Shown in pieces: positions 52,555-61,858 of a DNA stretch of 64,000 nt; position 1 is the first letter of the stretch, and the number at the start of each line of letters is the position of its first letter. Under the pieces are notes generated by a model. That model did no database searches. It was given only the letters and a program-made list of their open reading frames with translations, and was not told where the DNA came from. The position numbers were made by a program, and so were the translations under genes. Origin of the DNA: AAA044-D11 sp009705075 (GTDB lineage Bacteria; Actinomycetota; Actinomycetes; Nanopelagicales; Nanopelagicaceae); the NCBI GenBank assembly GCA_965268675.1, contig OZ254179.1, positions 620,001-684,000 of the forward strand. The letters are read 5' to 3'.

Positions 52555-53973
52555 ATGAGCGATGTCTTAGCAAAGAACCCTGGACTAGAGGGTATTGGAA
52601 ATTATGAATTTGGTTGGTCAGACAAGAATGAAGTCAGCGCAAACTCTCGTCGTGGACTAAACGAGGATGTTGTACGGGATATTTCATCTAAGAAAAACGA
52701 ACCACAATGGATGTTAGATCTAAGGTTAAAAGGGCTCAATCTCTTTGAGAAAAAGCCGATGCCTACGTGGGGATCGGACCTTTCTGGGATCTTCTTCGAC
52801 ACAATTAAGTATTTTGTCCGCTCGACCGAAAAACAAGCAACTTCATGGGAAGACCTTCCAGATGATATTAAAAACACTTACGACCGGTTGGGTATTCCTG
52901 AAGCAGAGAAGCAACGCTTAGTTTCTGGTGTCGCAGCACAGTACGAATCGGAAGTTGTATATCACTCAATACGTGAAGACCTAGAAGCGCAAGGCGTTAT
53001 CTTCGTTGATACCGACACTGCGCTAAGAGAGCACGAGGAGTTGTTCAAAGAGTATTTCGGAACTGTAATTCCGGTAGGAGACAATAAATTCGCAGCGCTA
53101 AATACATCTGTCTGGTCTGGTGGTTCCTTTATCTACATTCCTAAAGGTGTAAAGGTTGATATTCCATTGCAGGCATATTTCCGCATTAATACTGAAAATA
53201 TGGGGCAATTTGAACGCACACTGATTATTGCGGATGAAGATTCATACGTTCACTATGTTGAGGGCTGTACTGCTCCGATCTACTCTTCAGATTCACTGCA
53301 TAGCGCCGTTGTTGAAATTATTATTAAGAAAAATGCGCGTGTTCGCTACACAACAATTCAAAACTGGTCTAACAATGTTTATAACTTAGTGACGAAGCGA
53401 GCTACTTGTGCCGAGGGTGCAACGATGGAGTGGATCGATGGAAATATCGGTTCGAAGGTAACCATGAAGTATCCAGCTGTTATGTTGATGGGACCTCATT
53501 CCAAAGGAGAAACTCTCTCAATCGCCTTCGCTGGCGAAGGACAACATCAGGATGCCGGCGCAAAGATGGTTCACGCAGCGCCATTTACTTCTTCATCAAT
53601 CATTTCGAAATCTGTTGCACGTGGTGGCGGGCGAACTTCATATCGCGGTCTAATTCAAATAAATGAAGGTGCTCACCACTCGAAGTCAACTGTTAAATGC
53701 GACGCACTTCTAGTTGATTCAATCTCCCGATCAGATACTTATCCTTATGTGGATGTTCGCGAAGATGATGTCTCTATGGGTCATGAGGCGACAGTTTCAA
53801 AAATTAGCGATGATCAACTCTTCTACTTAATGTCTAGAGGACTTGGCGAAGATGAAGCAATGGCGATGATAGTTCGCGGCTTTATCGAACCAATTGCCCG
53901 CGAGTTACCGATGGAATATGCCCTTGAACTTAACCGTTTAATCGAAATGCAGATGGAAGGTGCTGTCGGTTAA
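52555..53973 (+). CDS. sufB: Fe-S cluster assembly protein SufB
   Basis: Scaffold subunit of the SufBCD complex, 472 residues. The N-terminal helical part is followed by the beta-helix core with IYIPKGVKVDIPLQAYF, YVHYVEGCTAP, KKNARVRYTTIQNWS and the C-terminal EATVSKISDDQLFYLMSRG. Cysteine in the EGCTAP motif and others may hold the nascent cluster. Start directly after sufR; coupled to sufD by TAATG. Confidence 0.97.
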   Translation: MSDVLAKNPGLEGIGNYEFGWSDKNEVSANSRRGLNEDVVRDISSKKNEPQWMLDLRLKGLNLFEKKPMPTWGSDLSGIFFDTIKYFVRSTEKQATSWEDLPDDIKNTYDRLGIPEAEKQRLVSGVAAQYESEVVYHSIREDLEAQGVIFVDTDTALREHEELFKEYFGTVIPVGDNKFAALNTSVWSGGSFIYIPKGVKVDIPLQAYFRINTENMGQFERTLIIADEDSYVHYVEGCTAPIYSSDSLHSAVVEIIIKKNARVRYTTIQNWSNNVYNLVTKRATCAEGATMEWIDGNIGSKVTMKYPAVMLMGPHSKGETLSIAFAGEGQHQDAGAKMVHAAPFTSSSIISKSVARGGGRTSYRGLIQINEGAHHSKSTVKCDALLVDSISRSDTYPYVDVREDDVSMGHEATVSKISDDQLFYLMSRGLGEDEAMAMIVRGFIEPIARELPMEYALELNRLIEMQMEGAVG

Positions 53974-55058
53974 TGAGCACCCTCACCACTAATTACTTAG
54001 CACCAACCGGACGCGAAGAGGCATGGAGATTTACACCTCTTGCACGCGTTGGTGGACTTTTAGAACCAGCAACTGAAATAAGCGGTGTTGCAAGTATTCG
54101 AATCTCTAATCCGCAATCAGATGTGAATTTTTATATCGTAGGCGCCAAAGAGCTACCGGCGATTTCACAGAGTGATGACCTTGCAACGCTTCGCGCAAGA
54201 GAAGTTATAAGCGAAGTTACGCACATTGAGATTAAGGCGAACGCCCAATTATCCGAGCCCTTGATATTAGAGAGATCTGGTCTAACAGGTAAACCTCAGG
54301 CTAGCCGAACCTTAATCTCGTGTGGCGTTAATTCCCACGCAACAATAATTCTTCATAATTCAGGGGATGCAATATTGACCGACGAATTTGAATTCGATCT
54401 TGCTCCAGGCGCGAATTTAACTTTTGTATCACTCCAGGAGTGGAATGGTCAGGCGGTTCATCTAAGTCGGCAGCATGCGATTATTGGAAAAGATGCCACA
54501 TTCAATTCCATAGTTGTGACAGTTGGTGGCTCACTTGTTCGTCTCCTACCAACAGTTGAATTTAGTGGTCCTGGGTCGAGCGCCGACTTGCAGGGTTTAT
54601 ATTTTGCAACCGATGGACAACATTTAGAGCATCGATTACATGTTGATCACAATGTTCCCAACGCCAAGAGTCGAGTAAATTACAAAGGCGCACTTGCGGG
54701 AGATAAGGCTCATACTGTTTGGATAGGTGATGTATATATTCGTTCTAACGCAGATGGAACTGATACCTACGAATTGAATCGAAACTTGCTTCTTTCTGAT
54801 GGCGCACGCGCAGATTCAGTTCCTAACTTAGAGATTGAAACGGGCGAGATTGTCGGCGCTGGGCATGCAAGTACCACTGGTCGATTCGATGACGAACAAC
54901 TCTTTTATTTATCATCACGAGGAATTCCAGCCGAGATTGCACGTCGATTAGTGATACGTGGGTTCTTTGCCGAGATTGTCGGAAAGATTAAGAACGAAGA
55001 GATTGAAAATCGTCTGATGGATCGCATAGATGCCGAGCTCGCAAAGGTTGGTGCCTGA
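53973..55058 (+). CDS. sufD: Fe-S cluster assembly protein SufD
   Basis: Partner of SufB in the SufBCD scaffold, 361 residues. Less conserved N-terminus (GREEAWRFTPLARVG), beta-helix core with LQGLYFATDGQHLEHRLHVDH, a conserved VNYKGAL, and C-terminal GHASTTGRFDDEQLFYLSSRGI. It recruits iron in the family model. Overlaps sufB and the Rieske gene by one base each. Confidence 0.95.
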   Translation: MSTLTTNYLAPTGREEAWRFTPLARVGGLLEPATEISGVASIRISNPQSDVNFYIVGAKELPAISQSDDLATLRAREVISEVTHIEIKANAQLSEPLILERSGLTGKPQASRTLISCGVNSHATIILHNSGDAILTDEFEFDLAPGANLTFVSLQEWNGQAVHLSRQHAIIGKDATFNSIVVTVGGSLVRLLPTVEFSGPGSSADLQGLYFATDGQHLEHRLHVDHNVPNAKSRVNYKGALAGDKAHTVWIGDVYIRSNADGTDTYELNRNLLLSDGARADSVPNLEIETGEIVGAGHASTTGRFDDEQLFYLSSRGIPAEIARRLVIRGFFAEIVGKIKNEEIENRLMDRIDAELAKVGA

Positions 55059-55372
55059 TGGCCGAACTATCTTTCAGCGCGTTAGCAGACAGTAAACCGA
55101 TAAAAATTGATGTCGAAGGCACTGCGGTATGCGTAACTCGAATTGGTGATGAGGTTTTTGCAATTGCAGACACTTGCTCACATTCTGATGCATCTCTTTC
55201 CGAAGGAGATGTCTCCGGCTTCAAAATCGAATGTTGGCTACATGGAGCAGAATTTGATCTGCGAAATGGAGAAGTAGTGACGCCGCCAGCATCGATTCCT
55301 GTAGAAACTTTCGAAGTAGATCGCTCCGAAGATGTAATAAAAATTTCTAGTCGAAAATCAGCGAAGGGTTAG
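55058..55372 (+). CDS. Rieske [2Fe-2S] ferredoxin in the suf operon
   Basis: A 104-residue soluble Rieske protein. Cluster ligands C40-x-H42 (TCSH) and C59-x2-H62 (CWLH) are seen, with the GAEFDLRNGE segment after the second pair. It resembles NirD/BphF-type ferredoxins. Its position between sufD and sufC is recurrent in actinobacteria (memory), suggesting a role in electron supply for cluster assembly; this is inference. Confidence 0.9.
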   Translation: MAELSFSALADSKPIKIDVEGTAVCVTRIGDEVFAIADTCSHSDASLSEGDVSGFKIECWLHGAEFDLRNGEVVTPPASIPVETFEVDRSEDVIKISSRKSAKG

Positions 55373-55380
55373 GGGAGAAG

Positions 55381-56133
55381 ATGAGCACATTAGAGATAAA
55401 GGGATTACAGGTATCTGTTGCCACGGAGGTTGGATTTACTGAAATCTTGCGAGGCGTTGATTTAACTATCAAGTCTGGCGAAACTCACGCGATCATGGGA
55501 CCTAATGGTTCCGGAAAATCGACTCTCGCATATTCGATAGCTGGCCATCCTAAGTACATAATTACCGGTGGATCTGTGACGCTAGATGGTGCTGATGTTT
55601 TAGCTATGTCGGTTGATGAACGCGCTAAGGCGGGTCTATTCCTAGCGATGCAGTATCCAGTCGAAGTACCAGGCGTATCAGTTACTAACTTCTTGCGAAC
55701 AGCGGCTACTGCTATTCGCGGTGAAGCGCCAAAGGTAAGAACTTGGGTGGGCGAAGTTAAAGAAGCGATGAAGGCGCTGAACATGGATACTAATTTTGCA
55801 GAGCGCAATGTTAATGAGGGTTTTTCAGGCGGCGAAAAGAAACGTCATGAAATTCTTCAGTTAGAACTGCTAAAACCAAAATTTGCAATTCTGGATGAAA
55901 CAGATTCAGGTCTTGACGTTGACGCGCTTCGCATTGTTTCTGAAGGTGTAAATCGAGTTAAGAGCAATAGTGATTTAGGAATCATGTTGATCACCCACTA
56001 CACGCGGATTTTGCGTTACATCAAGCCAGATTTCGTTCACGTTTTTGCCGCTGGAAAAATTGTAGAAGAAGGTGGCCCGGAACTAGCGGACAAGCTTGAA
56101 GAGAAGGGATATGCAGAGTACACAACTGCATAA
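55381..56133 (+). CDS. sufC: Fe-S cluster assembly ATPase SufC
   Basis: ABC-type ATPase of the SufBCD complex, 250 residues. Walker A GPNGSGKST at 40-48, family-typical LAMQYPVEVPGVS, signature FSGGEKKRHEI and Walker B FAILDETDSGLD. GGGGAGAAG stands before the ATG. sufS begins directly after its stop. Confidence 0.97.
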   Translation: MSTLEIKGLQVSVATEVGFTEILRGVDLTIKSGETHAIMGPNGSGKSTLAYSIAGHPKYIITGGSVTLDGADVLAMSVDERAKAGLFLAMQYPVEVPGVSVTNFLRTAATAIRGEAPKVRTWVGEVKEAMKALNMDTNFAERNVNEGFSGGEKKRHEILQLELLKPKFAILDETDSGLDVDALRIVSEGVNRVKSNSDLGIMLITHYTRILRYIKPDFVHVFAAGKIVEEGGPELADKLEEKGYAEYTTA

Positions 56134-57390
56134 ATGATGAGGTCAAATTTTTCCCCGGCAGAAATTAGAGAAGATTTTGCGATCTTCGCTAAAACTATGC
56201 GCGGTGGCAATCGCCTTGTTTATCTAGATAGTGGCGCTACAAGCCAGAAGCCCCGTCAGGTGCTAGACGCTGAAAGAAACTTTTACGAGAACAGCAATGC
56301 TGCGGTTCATCGTGGAGCACACCTTTTAGCGGAAGAAGCGAACGCTGCCTACGAAGGTGCTCGGGAGATTTTGGCAGGTTTTTTAAACGCCGAAGTAAAT
56401 GAGATTGTCTTTACCAAGAGTGCCACTGAGAGCATTAATGCCCTCGCATATTCTTTTGGAAACAGCGCACCTGGTTCAAAGTTCGCGTTGGCACCTGGAG
56501 ATCGCATCGTTGTTTCGTTATTGGAACACCACGCAAATTTGATTCCTTGGCAACAGTTAGCCAAGCGAACTGGAGCAGAATTGCGCTGGTTCGGCATTAC
56601 GCCCGAGGGCCGGATTGATGAATCAAATATTGATGAACTCATCAATGACCGAACGAAAATTGTTGCTATTACACATCAATCAAATGTTCTAGGAACCATT
56701 GTTCCGCTGAGCAATATTGTGGCTAAAGCTCATAAGGTTGGTGCCGTTGTTGTGTTGGATGCTTGTCAATCGGCTCCACATTTCGCAATAGATGTAAAGA
56801 AGTTGGACATTGATTTCTTAGCCTTCTCAGGTCATAAGGCGCTAGGCCCAACGGGCATCGGAATTTTGTGGGGCCGGGAGAATTTGCTAAATGCAATGGA
56901 GCCCTTTCTAACGGGTGGTTCAATGATTGAAACTGTGACAATGACAGACGCAAAATGGGCAGCTGCGCCAAAAAGGTTTGAAGCTGGAGTTCCGAACATG
57001 GCACAGGCTGTGGGATTGGCCGCAGCTATTAAATACTTAGAGAATTTGGGTATGGATAAAGTTGCTGAACATGAAGCTCAGTTAACGGCTTATGCATTAG
57101 ATAAGTTTTCTAATTTGCGGGGAGTGGAAGTTGTCGGGCCTAAAGAGAGCAAAGATCGTGGTTCAGTAATCTCTTTCACTATGGCGGGAATTCATCCGCA
57201 TGATGTCGGACAAGTATTGGATCAATATGGTGTTGCGGTTCGCACGGGCCATCATTGTGCCTGGCCGCTTATGAAGGAACTTGGTCTTGTCGGCACTACG
57301 AGAGCATCTTTCTATATCTATAACGACGAAGCCGATGTGGATGTGCTCATCGAATCTATAGAGCGCGCACAGAAATATTTTAAGGTTTAG
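56134..57390 (+). CDS. sufS: Cysteine desulfurase SufS
   Basis: PLP enzyme releasing sulfur from cysteine for cluster assembly; 418 residues. PLP lysine K235 in SGHKALGPTGIG, the catalytic persulfide cysteine C375 in RTGHHCAWPLM (group II type), and early family motif YLDSGATSQKPR. Passes sulfur to SufU, encoded 2 nt downstream. AATGATGAGG gives two adjacent possible ATG starts. Confidence 0.96.
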   Translation: MMRSNFSPAEIREDFAIFAKTMRGGNRLVYLDSGATSQKPRQVLDAERNFYENSNAAVHRGAHLLAEEANAAYEGAREILAGFLNAEVNEIVFTKSATESINALAYSFGNSAPGSKFALAPGDRIVVSLLEHHANLIPWQQLAKRTGAELRWFGITPEGRIDESNIDELINDRTKIVAITHQSNVLGTIVPLSNIVAKAHKVGAVVVLDACQSAPHFAIDVKKLDIDFLAFSGHKALGPTGIGILWGRENLLNAMEPFLTGGSMIETVTMTDAKWAAAPKRFEAGVPNMAQAVGLAAAIKYLENLGMDKVAEHEAQLTAYALDKFSNLRGVEVVGPKESKDRGSVISFTMAGIHPHDVGQVLDQYGVAVRTGHHCAWPLMKELGLVGTTRASFYIYNDEADVDVLIESIERAQKYFKV

Positions 57391-57392
57391 TT

Positions 57393-57830
57393 ATGGAATT
57401 AGACTCCCTGTATCAAGAGGTCATTCTTGACCACTATAAAAACCCACTCCACAAAAAATTAAAGTCAAGCTATTCAGCGCAGGTTCATCACGTTAATCCA
57501 AGTTGTGGCGATGAAATTACTTTAAATGTAACTCTCGAAGGTGGGCTCGTTAAGGACGTAAGTTGGGATGGCGTGGGTTGCTCTATTTCGCAAGCAAGCA
57601 CCTCGGTAGCGGCCGATCTAATGATTGGAAAAACTCTGGAACAGGCGCTCTCCGCAGTCGAAAGCTTCTCGGCGTTGATGTCCAGTAAGGGAACCGCCGC
57701 AGGTGATGAAGAAATTCTGGAAGACGGAGTGGCATTTGCTGGTGTTTCAAAATTCCCAGCTCGTATAAAATGTGCGCTTCTAGGGTGGATGGCTTTTAAA
57801 GATGCAGCGCTTCAAAGCACGGGTAAATAG
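57393..57830 (+). CDS. sufU: Sulfur transfer protein SufU
   Basis: IscU-related, zinc-binding sulfur acceptor for SufS, 145 residues. Ligands C38 and D40 (NPSCGDE), C63 (GVGCSIS) and C127 (RIKCALLGW) are present, with the SufU-specific insertion between the second and third cysteine. It is the standard Gram-positive partner of SufS. Confidence 0.95.
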   Translation: MELDSLYQEVILDHYKNPLHKKLKSSYSAQVHHVNPSCGDEITLNVTLEGGLVKDVSWDGVGCSISQASTSVAADLMIGKTLEQALSAVESFSALMSSKGTAAGDEEILEDGVAFAGVSKFPARIKCALLGWMAFKDAALQSTGK

Positions 57831-57854
57831 GGAGAGATGACAGAGGAGATGAAT

Positions 57855-58169
57855 ATGCCAACTACAACGCTTGATGACATCACAGAGGCAATGAAAGATG
57901 TAATTGATCCAGAACTTGGGATTAATGTTATTGACCTTGGCTTGGTTTATGACATGCGAATAGATGAGAACAACGTGGCTACATTGGATATGACACTTAC
58001 CTCGGCTGCCTGCCCGCTTCAAGATGTAATTGAGGACCAAACACATCAAGTACTTTCAGATATCACCTCAGATGTAAAAATCAATTGGGTCTGGATGCCA
58101 CCTTGGGGCCCGGGCAAGATTACTGACGATGGTCGCGAACAATTGCGTGCGATTGGTTTCACGGTTTAA
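57855..58169 (+). CDS. sufT: SufT-like metal-sulfur cluster maturation protein (DUF59/MIP18)
   Basis: A 104-residue DUF59 protein. Conserved DPELGINVIDLGLVYD and the loop TSAACPLQD with its reactive cysteine are visible, then WMPPWGPGKI. Of three in-frame ATGs (57837, 57849, 57855) the last is preferred because AGGAG at 57844-57848 is spaced 6 nt from it. It helps mature Fe-S proteins and ends the suf operon proper. Confidence 0.92.
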   Translation: MPTTTLDDITEAMKDVIDPELGINVIDLGLVYDMRIDENNVATLDMTLTSAACPLQDVIEDQTHQVLSDITSDVKINWVWMPPWGPGKITDDGREQLRAIGFTV

Positions 58170-58172
58170 TAG

Positions 58173-60041
58173 GTGTCAATGCATGGCCAGTGGATGGCCT
58201 TAAGGTCCATGAGTTCGGACCAATCAGTTAAGAGTCAGAAATTAAAAGCAGGAACTTTCAAACGCATACTTCAGTTTGCGCTTCCATATCGTAAATATTT
58301 AATTATATTCATGGTGACGGTGGTAATCGATGCCGTCCTAGTCGTTGCGACTCCGTTAATTTTAAGATCCTTAGTTGACCAGGGTGTAGTTCCCGGACGA
58401 GGCGACATAGTTACAAAATTGGCAACAATTGTTGCCTTGCTTGCCATAGCAGATGCGATATTTAGTGCGCTAGGAAGATGGTTCTCTAGTCGGATCGGCG
58501 AGGGTCTTATTTATGATCTTCGTAGCCAAGTGTTTGAACACGTTCAACGACAGTCGATAGCGTTCTTCACAAGAACACAGACCGGTTCGCTAATCTCGAG
58601 AATTAATTCGGATGTTATAGGCGCCCAACAAGCATTCACATCAACGCTATCCGGAGTGGTTAGTAATTCTTTGACCTTAGTTTTAGTTGCAGTTGCGATG
58701 TTCACACTTTCCTGGCAGATAACTCTGGTCTCTCTTATTCTCTTGCCGATATTTATCATTCCAACTAAATGGATTGGCAAAAAGCTCGCTGGCTATACCC
58801 GACGCTCCTTTGAACTCAATGCCGAGATGTCTTCCACTATGACCGAACGATTCAATGTATCGGGAGCGTTGTTGGTTTCGCTATATGGAGATCGGCTTGT
58901 TGAATCTACTAAATTTCGGTCTAAGGCCCGCCGAGTGGCGGATATGGGCATAAAGATTGCGATGCTCAATCGAATTTTCTTTATCGCAATGACATCTGTG
59001 GCAGCAATCGCAACTGCATTCGCTTATGGAATAGGCGGACACTTGGCAATAAATAACGAGATAACAATCGGGACCTTACTTGCTATCACGGCGCTATTGG
59101 CAAGGTTGTACGGACCGTTAACCGCGCTTTCTAATATCCGAGTTGACGTGATGTCCGCTCTTGTGTCCTTCGAAAGAGTATTTGAGGTGTTGGACCTTGA
59201 ACCAATGGTGAAAGAACCGTCGCACCCAGTAAGGATTCAAAACGTCATTCCAGAAATAGAATTTAAGAATGTAAGTTTCACTTATCCAAAGGCGGCTGAT
59301 ATTTCACTGGCCTCACTTGAGGCTGCTGCGAAACCAGAAGTTGTTGAGAGCGGTGAAGTGTTAAGTGAAGTTTCATTTATCTGCCAGCCAGGAACCTTCA
59401 CTGCGATCGTTGGACCATCAGGTGCAGGCAAGAGCACTATTTCGGGTTTGCTGCCACGGCTTTATGATGTAACAAAGGGCTCCATCTTAATTAATGGAAT
59501 AGACATACGAGATACTTCTATTGTTGATCTTCGTTCCACAATTGGAATCGTTACCCAAGATTCCCATATGTTGCACGAAAGTATCGGCGACAATTTGCGA
59601 TACGCAAATGCCGAAGCTCAGGAGAGTGAAATTTGGCAGGCATGTGATGCTGCGCAAATCGGTGACTTCATTAGAACTTTGCCAAATGGTTTGGACACTG
59701 TAGTTGGGGAGCGAGGCCATCGTTTATCTGGTGGTGAGAAACAGCGGCTTGCAATTGCAAGACTTCTTTTGAAAGCGCCAAAGATTGTTGTACTGGACGA
59801 GGCCACGGCACATTTAGATTCAGAGAACGAAGCGTTGGTACAAGAAGCCCTCAAGGTCGCTCTGGTTGGCCGAACAAGTATTGTGATTGCGCATCGCCTA
59901 TCAACAATTGCTCATGCGGATCAAATTCTTGTAGTCGAACGTGGTCATATTGTTGAGCGAGGCCGGCATGAAGAACTTGTGGCTAAAAATGGTTTGTATT
60001 TCGAGTTATACCAACGGCAATCGCTCGGTCTCACGGAATAG
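58173..60041 (+). CDS. ABC exporter with fused membrane and ATPase domains
   Basis: A 622-residue half-transporter. Six-helix type 1 exporter domain at about 45-320, then the ATPase with Walker A GPSGAGKST, signature LSGGEKQR, Walker B KIVVLDEAT and the switch VIAHRLST. An unusual insert (about 370-395, PKAADISLASLEAAAKPEV) lies between the first ATPase strands. Related to MsbA/MdlB multidrug-type exporters; substrate unknown. Several in-frame ATGs (58179, 58194, 58209) could be the true start. It follows sufT by 3 nt; its last 36 nt overlap convergent SURF1. Confidence 0.88.
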   Translation: MSMHGQWMALRSMSSDQSVKSQKLKAGTFKRILQFALPYRKYLIIFMVTVVIDAVLVVATPLILRSLVDQGVVPGRGDIVTKLATIVALLAIADAIFSALGRWFSSRIGEGLIYDLRSQVFEHVQRQSIAFFTRTQTGSLISRINSDVIGAQQAFTSTLSGVVSNSLTLVLVAVAMFTLSWQITLVSLILLPIFIIPTKWIGKKLAGYTRRSFELNAEMSSTMTERFNVSGALLVSLYGDRLVESTKFRSKARRVADMGIKIAMLNRIFFIAMTSVAAIATAFAYGIGGHLAINNEITIGTLLAITALLARLYGPLTALSNIRVDVMSALVSFERVFEVLDLEPMVKEPSHPVRIQNVIPEIEFKNVSFTYPKAADISLASLEAAAKPEVVESGEVLSEVSFICQPGTFTAIVGPSGAGKSTISGLLPRLYDVTKGSILINGIDIRDTSIVDLRSTIGIVTQDSHMLHESIGDNLRYANAEAQESEIWQACDAAQIGDFIRTLPNGLDTVVGERGHRLSGGEKQRLAIARLLLKAPKIVVLDEATAHLDSENEALVQEALKVALVGRTSIVIAHRLSTIAHADQILVVERGHIVERGRHEELVAKNGLYFELYQRQSLGLTE

Positions 60042-60725
60042 CAATACTCGACCGACCAAAGCGAGAAATGCAAAGGCCAACCACTGTAGGGCATAAGCGA
60101 AATGTGGGCCGTTAGAGAGTTCAGGCAGTTCAACTTCTGTTAGTGGCTTGATTGCACCATCAAGGCTTGGTAGCAAATCCAAATAGAACTCAGCGGCATC
60201 GACACCCTGCAACTTAGCGATTGATTTGGGTTTGGGAGATTCGGTCCTAGTTACAAAAAACGAGCCATGGAGTTGTCGGCTTAAATTTTCTGAACGGATT
60301 CTAGCGGTGATCTCAATTTGCCCTTTAGCTGGTTGCGCTACGACTGGGGGCGTCATGGCGTTGGGACCAGCTACAACCCATCCTCTATCAACCCAAAAAT
60401 TTTTACCAGAGGAACTTTTAAAGAGCGTAAGAACTTCGAAACCAAATTTTCCTTCAGAATATCTATTTCGAACTAGTTCTTGATAAGTAGGAGCAAATGA
60501 CCCAGTTAGATTTATTTTGCGCCATTGGTTAGCAACAGGATCCAGTCCAGCTAGCGCAGTTTCTTTCAGGGCAGGCAGTTTTGAATTTTCAGCGATGATC
60601 TTATTTGTGTTCGCCTGAAATTGCCCACGGCCAAACTGCCAATTCGCTGCATACAGACAGCCGACTATTAAGGCCAAAGCTATGGCGCTTTGTAGCAAAC
60701 TTGTTGGAGAGAAGAGCCGCCTCAC
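60006..60725 (-). CDS. SURF1-family cytochrome oxidase assembly protein
   Basis: A 239-residue membrane protein with one helix at each end (residues about 12-27 and 213-230) and an extracytoplasmic domain. SURF1 features are NWQFGRGQ after the first helix, NRYSEGKFGFEVLTLF, FWVDRGWVVAG and HFAYALQWLAFA in the last helix. It aids haem A insertion into cytochrome oxidase, fitting ctaA at 51 kb. GTG start, three bases after the DUF3099 stop. Confidence 0.9.
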   Translation of the reverse strand: MRRLFSPTSLLQSAIALALIVGCLYAANWQFGRGQFQANTNKIIAENSKLPALKETALAGLDPVANQWRKINLTGSFAPTYQELVRNRYSEGKFGFEVLTLFKSSSGKNFWVDRGWVVAGPNAMTPPVVAQPAKGQIEITARIRSENLSRQLHGSFFVTRTESPKPKSIAKLQGVDAAEFYLDLLPSLDGAIKPLTEVELPELSNGPHFAYALQWLAFAFLALVGRVLLFRETERLPLV

Positions 60726-60728
60726 GAT

Positions 60729-61025
60729 TTATTCAGCTTCGAGTTGCTTTGGGCCATTTGTAAAAATAACTGCGCCGCCTTTTACAGTCTCTCGTCCAGC
60801 GTTGGCGATAATCACTGCGAAGTAAGGCAGCGTAACTGCTCCGAAAAGCGCAAACCAGCGATACGGGCTAGGTAGAAGGACCGTGAGAATAAAACAGAGA
60901 GTTCTAATCATCATGGAGATAAAGTATTTTCTAGCTCGAGAAGATTGCTCTTTAGAGAGTCCTTCTCCCACATTAGAAACCGATGCGGAAACAGACTTCT
61001 TTGGAATCGAAGAGGGCTTATCCAT
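60729..61025 (-). CDS. DUF3099 small membrane protein
   Basis: A 98-residue protein with two hydrophobic helices. The family pattern LSKEQSSRARKYFISMMIRT, then a membrane segment, a short P-S-P-Y-R-W turn, and LPYFAVIIANAGRE match DUF3099, found in actinobacteria near fabG/SURF1 (memory). Function unknown. Forms a two-gene minus-strand unit with SURF1 and is divergent from fabG with a 90-bp gap. Confidence 0.82.
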   Translation of the reverse strand: MDKPSSIPKKSVSASVSNVGEGLSKEQSSRARKYFISMMIRTLCFILTVLLPSPYRWFALFGAVTLPYFAVIIANAGRETVKGGAVIFTNGPKQLEAE

Positions 61026-61115
61026 GGGTTAACTCTATTGGTTGGGTTCAAAAATTTCGCTTTTGATGAGCCTGTGAGCATTTGGATACGCAGTAGTAAC
61101 AGGTAAGTTTCTCCC

Positions 61116-61856
61116 ATGAATTCAAATTCATCTGGTTCAACTAATTCATTGGCTCCAAGGGTTGCGTTGATCACTGGTGGCAATCGAGGTATAGGTCTAG
61201 CAATTGCCCATAAATTTAAGAGTGATGGGTATCAAGTAGTCGTAACTCATCGATCAGCTACGACGCCATCCGGATTTGAAGGCGTAGTAATGGACGTCAC
61301 GGATTCCGAGAGCGTCAATGCTGCGGTCGCGAGCGTTGAAGCGAAGTACGGTCAGATTGATGTGCTTGTTGCTAACGCTGGAATAACTAAAGATGGCCTA
61401 GTCATGAGAATGAGTGATGAAGATTTCGATTCAGTAGTTGAAACAAATTTAGTTGGAGCTTTTAGAGTGGCCAGGGCTTGTACTCGCGGAATGATGAAGC
61501 GGAAATCTGGTCGAATGATATTCGTGGGATCTGTTGTTGGCATGCTCGGTTCAGCAGGGCAGGTAAATTATGCTGCGACCAAGAGCGGACTAATTGGTAT
61601 GGCTCGGAGCTTTGCTCGCGAACTCGGCAGTAGAGGGATTACTGCAAATGTAGTTGCTCCCGGATTTGTTGACACCGAAATGACCGCGGTATTAGAAGAT
61701 GCCCGTAAGGCCGAAATTGTTGGTGCAGTTCCCTTAGGAAGGTTTTGCACACCAGAAGAGGTTGCAGGTGTTGTTGCTTTCTTAGCTTCACCGGAAGCTT
61801 CATACATTAGTGGCGCAGTAATTCCGGTAGATGGCGGATTAGGGATGGGGCATTAA
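61116..61856 (+). CDS. fabG: 3-oxoacyl-ACP reductase
   Basis: Short-chain dehydrogenase of fatty acid elongation, 246 residues. Cofactor motif GGNRGIG at 21-27, catalytic Y152 and K156 in NYAATKSG, and the C-terminal SGAVIPVDGGLGMGH. Its place directly before the enoyl reductase mirrors mycobacterial fabG1 (mabA)-inhA. No clear Shine-Dalgarno near the ATG. Two bases separate it from the next gene. Confidence 0.94.
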   Translation: MNSNSSGSTNSLAPRVALITGGNRGIGLAIAHKFKSDGYQVVVTHRSATTPSGFEGVVMDVTDSESVNAAVASVEAKYGQIDVLVANAGITKDGLVMRMSDEDFDSVVETNLVGAFRVARACTRGMMKRKSGRMIFVGSVVGMLGSAGQVNYAATKSGLIGMARSFARELGSRGITANVVAPGFVDTEMTAVLEDARKAEIVGAVPLGRFCTPEEVAGVVAFLASPEASYISGAVIPVDGGLGMGH

Positions 61857-61858
61857 AA

